Source of the DNA: Dendrocalamus latiflorus
Lineage: Eukaryota; Streptophyta; Magnoliopsida; Poales; Poaceae
Reading direction: 5' to 3'
Length of the DNA stretch: 64,000 bases
Assembly: GCA_017311315.1 (NCBI GenBank)
Contig: CM029653.1
Location: 41,417,122 to 41,481,121 of the forward strand
A model generated the notes under the pieces. It made no database searches, was not told the DNA's origin, and worked only from the letters and a program-made list of their open reading frames with translations. This document shows, piece by piece, positions 43,217 through 54,300 of this stretch; position 1 is the stretch's first letter; each line of letters starts with the position of its first letter. Made by a program: the position numbers and the translations under genes.

Positions 43217-43865
43217 TCCAGATGGCACAATTCGTGGCTTTCTTCACGCTTAAAGTTTCCAAATGATCAATATCCTGAGACCAATTAAAATACTAACATT
43301 AAGTAGTAATCAATTCTCATATAAATTAAAGCCAGATTTAATTAGGAGCGAGTTCACCTGTTGGTTAATCTTTTTAGCTCGCGCTTGTGTAGTCGTTCCA
43401 ATTGGGATATCCTCATTATCTTCCTGTAATTACGAACAGGCCCTTATTTCTTCCGAAAAGGCCCTCGGTTTTTTTACAAAAAGCCCCTCCACACTCCTTT
43501 TATTGCGAAAAAGCCCTCGATTTTTTGCGAAAAAACCCCTACGCTTTCTTTTTTCTGCGAATTTTTGTCTTTTTTATTTCGGTCAACACGGTGGCTGGCG
43601 TGGCTAGTTATTACGAATGTTGGAAATTTTCTGCTATTTTGATTGATAGAAACCAGGTGCAGCAATGTGGTTGGTGGATGAATAGTCCTCATGGCATGCA
43701 CTAGGGGAACCAATTGTGAGCAATCAGCAAATAAAAGCTTAACTGGATGATTCTGTGGGAGTGGCCTGATTGTAGGCCATTCTTTGGTGAATGCTTCTTC
43801 CGTTCATAATCTTCGTAAATTTATCTCTTAATAATGACTGCAGGATGATTGCCTGTTTTGACGAA

Positions 43866-46013
43866 TGTAGCGCCCAGAAATTTAAAATAATAATAATAAA
43901 ATTAAATTAAAAAAAAACAAAACCCACCAAACCCTAATCTCACCTCAACCTTAATATAAATAGTGGATTTTTTTTCCTCCCTGTAGCGCCGTCCTCTTCT
44001 CCAGGTATTCCCAATCTCTCTCTTCCTCACGTAAATGCATGGAACATATCAATCTCTCTTCCTCACGTAAATTGCATGGGAGCATATCAATCTCTCTCTC
44101 TCTCCATTGGGCACGCTTGGGCTGCCAGCGGCTGGTCGGTCGGCGTGCGTCGGCGACGTCCTCGGGGGCGGCGGCGGCCGGCGAGCTGCACGGACGCATG
44201 CACAGCCGCATGCAGTGCACATCTTCTCGGATGCCGTGGGCTGCACGGGCTGCTAGCGGCCGGCTGGTCGGCGTGCGGCGGCGTTGTCGTCGGTGGCGGC
44301 GGCGGCAGCACCTTCACAACCGCGCGCACGCACGCACCTGCTCGCACTTAACACGCGCTTGTACGCTCGCGCTTGCATGCAGTCGCATGGCCGGCGGCGT
44401 CGGCTTGCGCGGCAGCGCCGAAGGCTCACGCGCACGCGCATGCAGCCGTGCACAAGCAGCTGGGAGCCGGCGGCGGCGACACAGCCGATTGGTCGTTTGT
44501 GCGACCGAACTGCTGTTTTTCATCCGGTTGATTATTCCTTGTCGTTTCCTAATCAAAATTGTCATATCTGATCGGTTGTCTCCTATATCACCCTGTAGGT
44601 TCTCACGCATCTGTCGAGGGAGCAGCTGGGCAGTTGTGTTTCTCGGATCCTTCGTGCAGTGTGTCCGTCGAGCGTGCTCAAGGCAAGTACCTCGCGGTCG
44701 TAACCTGTTACTTTCGCACCATATATCTCATATATACATGTTGCCTTAGTGTGATTACTGATCGTTACATTATATTATTACCAATCATAAGTCATTGTAG
44801 TATAGTGTATATATATATATATATATGTTCATATGATGTGGTAAATAGTAATAAATGCTTGTAATTAGTATGTTGTCAACCACGGAATTCTTATGCGGTT
44901 AGGATTGTAACGAATGTTTAAATGGTAATTAGGGTTGCGTTGAATCCTGCTCTAATTTAAGGTTAACTATTAGTAATCTTTAACATTGGCCGGTTATTGA
45001 TACGTCTTGCATCGGTGCTCTTTAGTTGTCAATCATTATTCGTGAATTGTTGTTGATTTAGTTATTACACATTAACTTGACTAATGACCAATTATCACCT
45101 AATAAAATGGTTTGTTTGACAACCCTTGTATGACTCCGGTTAGGAACCTCCTTATCGACAGATCTTGTTTCCATCATCATGTATCACCAATCTTGTCTCT
45201 AGCCTCATCGTATCAAACCCTTACTCTCATAACCATATCCTAATTCAATTACAACTCCCTAATTATATCATGGATAATTCTCTAATAACAAACTAAGGGT
45301 TATCACGCCGGGGCTACCCACATATAGGGGTCATTTCCACCCAACCTGGTAACGTACGGGGGGCCGTACATTCCCGTTACACAGGATATTACACCCCGTC
45401 TGCGGTTATACAGTCGAGGACAAGGTTGTGCCTGGCTATTCTCGTATAACTGGGTATGTGGGAGGAGGTCGCCGGCACCCTTGCTATAACTTGCTATAAT
45501 TTGTCACATAACAAATATCTCTAATACATGGTTCTCATAATATCCGTCTTTCACTTATGACAGTATTTCCGATATCACTTGTCCATTGCTTACCTTATGT
45601 GCATTGTTTACTTGTCATGCTTACTCTTTATTTCATATGGTTGCATTACCTGTTTTACTCTTGAGTTGCGACCGTAGTTGGGTACTTGCTGAGATTTCCA
45701 AATCTCACGCTTGCTCTTTCCCTCTCAGGTAAAAGGTCAGTGGATTGATAGCAGCATGCATGGGTGGGAGCACTCGAATTTCAGCACTGTGGCTTGCCAC
45801 AAGTTTTGCTATTTACTTTATCTGTCATTTGATTAGAAGTGGACCGGTCCCATATTTCAAACATTATTATAGCTTCCGTTGATTATTCAATAAAGGACTT
45901 TAAAGGTTTTAATTTGTGTATGAAATTCTTTATTGTCTTTTATTAATACTTTTATTTCTTGGCGATGACGTTCCATAGTAGTATTCCACCTTGGCTATAT
46001 GTGGGGTGCTACA
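43866..46013 (+). mobile_element. Solo LTR of a Ty3/gypsy-type element, 2148 bp, TSD ACGAA
   Basis: Starts TGTAGCGCCCAGAAA and ends GGGGTGCTACA, flanked by ACGAA (43861-43865, 46014-46018). Unit A has the empty site 'ttgacgaagatcataaatc' at about 20097. There is no primer-binding site, internal region or partner LTR. The long length, TGTAGC...GCTACA ends and the 'ggtacttgctgagatttcc' motif near 45682 fit grass gypsy LTRs. Open frames in the GC-rich part (44040-44750) are not considered genes. Confidence 0.85.
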
Positions 46014-46229
46014 ACGAAGATCATAAATCATGCTGTATAACAACCAAAGGGTCTAATGTGGTGTCCATTCACCGCTGATGATTACTGGCTAGTCATGAAA
46101 CCTGCAATTGAGTGCTTGATTTTTACAATGAAAATATTGAACTTTTCACCTGGGAGTTAAATATTTGCAAGGATTGTAACGTGACATTTGTTGAACCCTT
46201 CAATATTTACTTCTCTCGATCTATCGGGT

Positions 46230-46705
46230 ACAAAGAGTATTGTCAGCTCCCAGTTTTGTACAGAGAAGGTGATATTTCAGAGGAAAAGAAATGTCCTGAT
46301 ATCGTTATAACACTAACACAAGTTATATAACGGGGTAATGCAGATATATAGTTGCTTACTTGTTGAATATCCCGAAAGCATTGTTGTGTCTGTTCCGCAC
46401 AGCGTCTTTTCCTTTCTGATGAGGTCGTGGGACACATTAGCTGAGTTTTTTTTTTTGACTTATGGCTTATGATTTCTCTCAACAAATGCGATGGCTTTTG
46501 TATTGCAATTTCGAAGCGGCTTATTAGAATATTTTTTTTAAAAAATACTTTATCGATATTTAGTTTATTCGCATAAGCCTTTACACTAGGCATAAGCCGC
46601 AGCCGAAAAGATCTAGAAGCCTGAAATCTCTGTCCAAGCCAGGCAAGGAAGGAACTACGAAAGTGCAAGGACACCGATGGATTGAACAATATATCCTACA
46701 CAACT
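46230..46705 (+). repeat. CNL-upstream module, copy 5
   Basis: Module blocks from 'cgggtacaaagagtattgt' to 'caccgatggattgaacaat', closest to copy 3. It is truncated at about 46705 where the Tat-like fragment begins. Confidence 0.65.
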
Positions 46706-46926
46706 ACTTCAGTTGTTTTGATTACAGCTTTTGTTGTTGTAGTGGTCGTTTCTTCGACCACTTTCTCCACCATCTTTTTTATGGCCGGTGAAGCTACAAA
46801 ACCTTAGGTGATGAAGAGGTTGAACTACAGTCGTAAGGAGTAAATCTGTAGTTGGAAAGACAAAGGTACAAAACAGTATACGAACTTGCATTTTTATACC
46901 TTTGAGTCATTGCTTTAATTGTGAAT

Positions 46927-48490
46927 CTAGAAGAAACCTTCAGAGAGTGGTTTCTTCGACTTTTTCTCCACAACCACGTCTGGTTGCAGGGTAGTAAGGA
47001 TCTCTTCGACCATGTTTGGTCGAAGGTCTACAGTAAGAATTGCTGTGCTTTCCTTCTTTTGTCCCTCCTGATGGTCGGAACCAGCTTCGATCATTGGGAC
47101 GATCTCCTTCTCGATCACAGATTGTGCTAATATGACAGTTTTCTTCATGAAAAACATAAAACTCTTCCAGTCTACCTTTTCAAGATGCTTGATAAAGCCT
47201 TCGAAAAGGCTAACTGAGTTAGTTTTGACGTTGTAATATAAGAATACCTTGATCTTAGGAAATGCTTGCTTCAATTCAACTGCCCCTGTTCCACTTGCTG
47301 TGCTTATGTCCACGACAAGTTGCTGAATAGGATCGTTTGAGGCAGCTGAGGGAAGAATTTTAAGGGGGACAGCGTCATCTACGTTCCCCTTTTTCTTATC
47401 GACTGTTTTAACCTATCAACACCTTTTGGCTGGAGGAGTTTTCACTCTCTCAACCTCTCCGACCACCATCAATTCGACCCCATGGTTGTCTTGTTGGGAA
47501 TCTATCTCAACGCTCTACAGAAGAAGAAGATATCACTTAGTTATGCTCTACGACTAAGAAGTCTTAAATATGAGGTTAATTTTTTGATTACCTTTAAGCG
47601 TCCTCCCCTTTCCTTGGCAGAAACGTCTACCAAAATACGAGGAGCCTCCACCTCAAGTGATGGAGCCTTCTCGCAAATAGCCTTGACTCGAGAATTGTTT
47701 TCCTCCAAATCAAGGTCTGTACATGTAAACATGGTAGTCAATAAGAAATATTCAGAAAATGTAACCTAGTTACAAATACGAGTACTAATATCACTTATCG
47801 TTCTTGTAGTCCTGGGTCGAATCCAAGATTCCCGAGTACAACCACATGGGATGTGCTCAACGCTTCAATGGACTAATGCGGTGTGTGATGAAGTCCTTCA
47901 CCACATGCCAGCTCGTAAGCCCCTTGTCTCTCAGTTCCTTGATAGCTGAGATGTAGGGGGCTATTCTTGTAATGCCTTTAGGGGCTGAGTTCCAAAGACT
48001 GTTCTTCTCCGCGACCTTTCCGACGAAGGAGAGGCTGTCTTCACTGGTCGTTTCCTAGTAGAACCACCTCTTCTTCCACCCTAGCCACAAAGATCGGGTA
48101 AACATGGGGATATAAAGCTCCGTCTTCTTGTCGTGGAGCTTCAATCTGCAACTTCCAGCAATCCACGCTTGCCAGCTCATCTCATAATTGAACTGAAAGA
48201 GCTCGAGATCTGCTGGGATATCCAGATACGCCTTGTAGAGGTATACAAAAACGTTGAGCATTGTGATCGAATTGGGAACCAAGTTCACCAACTCGACCCC
48301 AAAATACTCGAGAACAGCAATCAAGATGGGATGAGCAGGGAGACGGAGGTCACACTCACAATACGCCTGGAAGACCGGAATCTCTTCGATCTATCTAGAT
48401 GGCCAGCGTTGTCTGGTGGCTTCGATCCATCTAATGAACCGCCGTGGCGGAATCTTCTCCGCAGCCTCCAATGCCTTCATCTTGGTATGA
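46927..48490 (-). pseudogene. Antisense ORF relic (putative gypsy-type transposon domain)
   Basis: Minus-strand pieces: LPAHPILIAVLEYFGVELVN (about 48350), MLNVFVYLYKAYLDIP, KKRWFY then stop (48055), ETTSEDSLSFVGKVAEK, GLTSWHVVKDFITHRISPL, stop, AHPMWLYSGILDST. The order and motifs match the conserved N-terminal domain of the plant retrotransposon ORF family. A C-terminal piece is open from 47313 to 46927 (EGFIKHLEKVDWKSFMFF). At least two in-frame stops and one frame break make it a pseudogene. Confidence 0.65.
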
Positions 48491-48925
48491 TCCATCTCCG
48501 ATTCAGCCTAGGTCGAAAAAGACTTCATCATTCTTTCAAGAGATTGGAAGGGATTCATGTAAGATTGCAGATTGATTGGAGACGAAGAGCTTGAATGAGT
48601 TGGAGCAAATGGGGAAGTGAAAATCAAAAATCACCCCCGATAAGTTTTTATAACCAATGCGTCGGTTACTTCTCTCAGGAACTGAATTTTTGCTTCGTGG
48701 ATCGAGCGTTTGCTTTGGAAACCGATTCGACAAACAGCTCAAAGGAAATTGATTGCGTTTTCTCTGTCTGATGTTTTTCTATCTTCACAAATCAAGAGAA
48801 ATTACCAAGTCGACCAAGCCAATTCCTAGTCGATAAGAGTCAAGAAAATCTTTGCTTTTGACCACTCTTTATCTATGACTATGCTTAGTCGAATAAGTTA
48901 TTTTCACTTGAAGTTGGGGGCTAGA

Positions 48926-49640
48926 TGATGAGGATAGAATAATCCTCAAATTATTATATCATTATATTCCTTGAATATATCCCTTATCGATGAGAGGTAA
49001 ATATGGCGGGATGGTTTTAAGCACTTCTATGACCATATAGTCGTAAGACATTCTACAACCACGTAATCATAAATCCTACTGCGACTACCCATATAGTCAT
49101 AAGTCTTACTGTGACTATCTCATGGTCGTAAATCTTTCTGCGACCATGTAGTCGTAAGTCTTACTGCGACCACTCTGTGTTCATGGAAATTGCTACAACG
49201 AGTCTATCTCCAATCGTCTTATCTACGACAATAAACTACATTGTCGGTTCATCTGACAAGGCGGTTAGAACGTGTGTTAGTCCACTAACTACACACGATC
49301 TCTCTCTAATAACAACTGCTACACAGTGAACGTCTCTTATGTCTCTTTGACAGCAACCTCCGTCAAACGGTTATCATCCGAAGCGTCAAGGCGTCTTCCG
49401 ACGTGGGACAACTGCCGTCGCTTCCCTAGCTATTTAAAGGTTAACATCAAAGAGAGAGAAGAGAGGAGAATTCGGTGAATCATTCACGCAAGATAGCACT
49501 AGCCATTCGTGTAATTCTCTGTTGTAATCCACCTTCCGGCAATTAGCAATCATACTGGACGTAGGGTTGTTATTCTCTTAAGAGAATGTCCGAACCAGGA
49601 TAAAGTTTCCCGTGTCTCTACTTCGTAGCCGCATACGCCG
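48926..49640 (+). repeat. 3' LTR of the Tat-like fragment, with internal tandem repeats
   Basis: About 715 bp. 49025-49190 holds four to five imperfect ~35 bp repeats around 'catagtcgtaagtcttact' and 'gcgacca', typical of an LTR enhancer array. The right end is not certain. Confidence 0.55.
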
Positions 49641-49654
49641 AGTCTTCTAAGAGT

Positions 49655-50430
49655 TCCTCCGAATCCAAACAAATCATATGTAAGATCGATATTAAAACAT
49701 TGACATAACTCATTTACTATATATAAAAATTTGAACAAACAGTACACATAAAATACTAATTAAGACATGTAATTAAGTTGGCTTAATTACATGTCGTCCA
49801 GTGGAGGGGTGGCAGGTTGCTTGCCGCCCAACCACGGGGCTCCAGGTCACATGTGTCGGCTCTATGGCGTTGCCTCCTAGCCATCGAACAGCAGAAGGGA
49901 CATGTTTGCTAATACCATATGTATACTATATTTTTTTTGTAAATACAGGTCCAAATAGTACCATATATGCCAAAGATTCACATTTCTACGGAAAAGAAAT
50001 GTCTAGATATCGTTATAACATTGACACAAGTTATAGAGCGGGGTAATGTGGACATAGTTGCCTACTTGTTGAATATCCCAAAAGCATTGCTATGTTAGTT
50101 CTGCACAGTGTCTTTTCCTTCCTGATGAGGCCGTGGAATACATCCTTTAATCTCTTTTCGGCTTATGATTTATGATTTCTCTTAAACTATCAAAGGAGAC
50201 ATCTTTTACACCGTTATTTCGAACCAGTTTATTAGGACAATCTTTTTAAAGTGGCTTATTGATATTAAATTTATTTACACAAGCACTTATATTAGACATA
50301 AACTGCAGCTGAAAAGGTCTTAAAACCTGAAATCTCTGTCCAAGCTAGGCAAGGAAGGAACTACGAAAGTGCAAGGAAACCATGGTTTCAACAATATAAT
50401 CCTACGCAATTGCTGGCAGTGGCCCTCCCC
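49655..50430 (+). repeat. CNL-upstream module, copy 6
   Basis: Full-length module with its AT-rich 5' part ('aaacaaatcatatgtaagat'), the 'gaggggtggcaggttgcttg' block and the conserved 3' blocks. It continues into leader-like sequence up to 'catatcgacctga' (50521) and is cut before the CNL 5'UTR, like a second headless copy. Confidence 0.75.
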
Positions 50431-50534
50431 CAGCAAATTCGTCTTCGCCATAGTGCCCACACGCATGCATTATTGGCGCAAAAGTTGAAAGTGACGCTGA
50501 CGACCAAAACATATCGACCTGACGAGCAAAACGC

Positions 50535-51150
50535 GTAATTAAGTCAGCTTAATTACATGTCGTCCAGTGAAGAGGTGGCAAGTTGCTTGCCGCTCAACCA
50601 TGGGGCTCCAGGTTACATGTGTCAGCTCCACGGCGCTGTCGTCCGGCCCCCGGGCAGCAGAAGAGACATTTTTGCTAATACCACATGTATACTGAAATTT
50701 TTGTAAATATGGATCTGAATAGTACCATATATGCCAAAGATTCACATTTCTACGAAAAAGAAATGTCTAGATATCGTTATAACACTGACACAAGTTATAG
50801 AGCGGGGTAATGTGAACATGGTTGCTTACTTGTTGAATATCCCAAAAGCATTGTAGTGTCAGTTCCACACAACGTCTTTTCCTTTTTGATGTGTCGCTGT
50901 TAACTTCTTTTCAGCTTGTGGCTTACGATTTCGCTTAAACTTTCAAAGGAGTCAGCTTTTACAATGTTAGTTCGAAATGATTTATTAGGATAATTTTTTA
51001 AAAGTGGTTTATCGGTATTGAATTTATTCACATAAGCGTTTTCACTAGATATAAGCCGCAGCAAAAAAAATCTTAAAACCTGAAATATCTGTCCAAGCCA
51101 GGCAAAGTGCAAGGAAACCGATGGATTGAACAATATATCGTAAACAACTG
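50535..51150 (+). repeat. CNL-upstream module, copy 7
   Basis: Module directly before CNL3, starting at 'gcgtaattaagtcagctt' and ending with 'gaaaccgatggattgaaca'. The CNL3 leader follows at about 51180-51313. Confidence 0.75.
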
Positions 51151-51313
51151 CTGGCAGCCTCGTCTTCGCCATAGTGCCCACACGCAAAAGTTGATAGTGA
51201 CGCTGACGACCAAAACATATCGACCTGATTCACGGTCCAGACCAGATCTCCTCATCCTGTTGCTTCCTCCTTCCTTTCCTTTGAACAGCTTGCTGGTAGC
51301 CTGAAAGAGAGCC

Positions 51314-54300
51314 ATGGCCGAGTCTCTGCTTCTTCCCGTGGTGCGTGGGGTGGCCGGCAAGGCCGCCGACGCGCTCGTCCAGAGCGTGACCGGCATGTGG
51401 GGCGTCGACGAAGACCGCGGCAAGCTGGAGCGCCAGCTGCTGGCCGTCCATCGCAAACTGGACGACGCCGAGGCGAAGAGCGAGACCGACCCCGCCATCA
51501 AGAGGTGGATGAAGGACCTCAAGGCCGTCGCCTACGAGGCCGACGACGTCCTCGACGACTTCCAGTACGAGGCGCTGCGCCGTGAGGCCCAGATCGGCGG
51601 GTCCACCACCCGCAAGGTACTCAGCTACTTCACCCACCACAGTCCGGTTCAGTTCCGTCTTTCCATGAGCAAGAAGCTGAGAAATGTCCTCAAGAAGATC
51701 AACGAGCTTGTTGTGGAGATGAACACGTTTGGCCTGGCGGAGAACCGTGCAGAGGTGCCGCAAGTTCTTTATCGCCAGACGCACTCTGCACTAGACGAGT
51801 ACTCAGAGATCTTTGGCAGAGACGACGACAAGGAGGTGGTGATGAAGCTGCTGCTCGACCAGCGAGATCAGCAGAAGGTGCAGGTGCTGCCTATAATAGG
51901 GATGGGGGGTTTGGGCAAGACCACACTAGCGAAGATGGTGTACAACGACCGTGGAGTTCAGACGCACTTTGAGCTGAAGATGTGGCACTGTGTGTCAGAA
52001 AACTTTGATGCTTGCCCTCTTGTGAAATCCATTATTAAATTGGTTAAAGGTGGAACATGCGGACCGTCCGACACCATCGAGCAGTTGCGCAAACAACTGC
52101 TGGATGCCATTGGCAGGAAAAGGTTTCTACTCGTTCTTGACGATGTGTGGAATGAAGATGAGCGAAAGTGGGAGGACGACCTGAAGCCACTGCTGTGTTC
52201 TGTTGGTGGACCGGGAAGCGTTATAGTCGTCACAAGTCGAAGCCAGCAAGTGGCCTCTATAATGGGCACGCTAGGACCCCATAAGCTATCATGTTTGAGT
52301 GTTGATAATTCATGGGAACTCTTCTCAAAGAAAGCATTTAGCAAAGGAGTAGAAGAGAAAGCAGAATTGGTCATCATCGGCAAACGTATTGTCAAGAAAT
52401 GCAAGGGTCTGCCTCTTGCTCTGAAGGCAATGGGTGGCTTGATGAGTTCAAAACAGCAAGTGCAGGAATGGGAGGCCATCGAAGAAAGCAACGTTGGGGA
52501 TACTGACAGAGGCAAAGATGAGATCTTGTCGATACTAAAATTGAGCTACAAGCACCTATCATCTGAAACGAAGCAATGCTTTGCCTTTTGTGCAGTTTTC
52601 CCGAAGGACTATGAGATGGAGAAGGACATGTTGATCCAACTTTGGATGGCAAATGGATTTATTCAAGAAGACGGGACAATGGATTTGGCACAGAAAGGAG
52701 AATTCATTTTCCATGATTTGGTTTGGAGATCCTTTCTCCAAGATGTGAAACCGACGCAACTTTATTTCTCACCATACGAGTCAGTCGGTTGTAAAATGCA
52801 TGATTTAATGCATGACCTAGCAAAATATGTCACAGACGAATGTGCAACAATAGAAGAGTTAATTCAGCAGAAAGCATCTATCAAAGATGTCCGTCACATG
52901 CAGAAGTCAACTGCTGAATTGGAACAAAGCAGAGGTGTGCTGAAAGGCAGGGCATCTCTCCGCACTTTGTTAGAGCCAATAACATCACGCAAGAATCATT
53001 TTGCTGAATTGGACACGAAGGATCGTAAGGAGTTAAAAGTGACGCCATTAACATTTAAGATATTGAAAGTGTTAAAGCTGACGTCATTGAGAGTGTTGTG
53101 CTGCCGGAGTCCTTCTATTATCCATAGCAAGGTCATAAATGCAAAACATTTAAGATATCTCGACCTTTCTGGGTCTAACATTGTTAGCTTGCCAAATTCA
53201 ATATGTGTGATGTATAACATACAATCGCTGAGGCTCAATGATTGCAGCAATCTAAAATATTTACCGGAAGATATGAGAACTTTGAGGAAGCTCATCCACC
53301 TTCATCTTTTTGGATGTACAAGTTTGGAACGGATGCCACCGAATGTCAGTCTATTGAAGAATCTTCACACACTAACAACATTTGTCGTGGACACTGAAGT
53401 TGGTCGTGGAATCGAGGAGCTCAAAGACCTGCGGCACCTTGGGAACATGTTGGAACTGTACAATTTGAGAAAAATAAAGAGTGGGAAAAATGCAAAGGAA
53501 GCCAATCTCCAGCAGAAGCAAAATCTAACTGAATTATTTTTGTATTGGGGTCGTTACCAAGGCTACATGCCTGAAGATGAGATCACTAATGACGAGGAAG
53601 TGTTGGAGTCTCTTGCACCTCATAGTGAGCTCCAAATTTTGGAGGTACATGGATACGGTGGCCTAGAAATATCACAATGGATGAGTGACCCTCAGAAGTT
53701 CCGGCGCCTAAGAAAGCTGCATATATCCAACTGCCCAAGATGCAAAGATCTACCTGTGGTATGGTTGTCAGTCTCTCTTGAGTATTTGAGCTTACACAAC
53801 ATGGGTAGCCTAAGCACTTTATGTAGGAGCATTAAGGTGGATGCTGAAGGATACAATAGCCCAGTGCAATTTTTCCCAAAGTTAAAGGAGATGTTCTTAC
53901 GGGAGCTACCAAACTTGGAGAGATGGGCAGAAAGAAGTCTAGGAGAGCCTAATAGCTTGGTAATGTTTCCTCAGCTCGAAAAACTAAGTATACACGATTG
54001 CCCGAAACTTGCGAGTGTTCCAGCGCAATCTTTCCCAATGTTAAAGGAGATGTCCTTATATGGGCTACCGAGCTGGGCAGAAAGAAATCCAGGAGAGCCT
54101 AATAGCCGGGTAATGTTTCCCCAGCTCGAAAAACTAAGTATATGGAATTGCCCGAAACTTGCGAGTGTTCCGGTGAGCCCAGTTCTCAAAAACCTGGCTA
54201 TAAAAGGATGCTGCAGCCTTCCAATCAGCTCACTCGCACATCTAACAACATTGTCCGAGCTCGAATACAAGGTACAAGATATTGTTCCTATGAGCATGCC

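Larger units (their letters stand above)
42260..43603. mobile_element. 1.34 kb unclassified insertion, unit B only, hosting a nested MULE-MITE
   Basis: Unit A reads 'ttcactaaattattacg'. Unit B has 'atcacta', 1344 bp, then 'ctagttattacg', with CTA possibly duplicated (42257-42259, 43604-43606). The left end is 'cccgggagagttcccggcc', the right 'cacggtggctggcgtgg', not inverted copies. No coding domain is seen. Class unknown. Confidence 0.5.
46706..49640 (+). mobile_element. Tat/Grande-like Ty3/gypsy fragment: antisense ORF, PPT and 3' LTR
   Basis: 5'-truncated element on the + strand. The polypurine tract 'aagttgggggct' (48911-48922) is followed by an LTR that starts near 48926 (tgatgaggatag) and holds a TATA-like 'ctatttaaag' at about 49430. 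Upstream of the PPT, a degraded protein of the 'putative gypsy type transposon' family is read on the opposite strand. An antisense extra ORF between pol and the 3' LTR is a known trait of Tat-lineage elements such as Grande. No gag or pol is present. The right boundary is set where the CNL-upstream module resumes ('gttcctccgaatcc'). Confidence 0.65.

Noticed and set aside
44039..44749. 236 aa + frame in the large solo LTR
   Set aside because: Lies inside an LTR; composition-driven, no recognised protein.
49025..49190. CRISPR-like array of short repeats
   Set aside because: Repeats are adjacent and imperfect without unique spacers, and they lie in a plant LTR.
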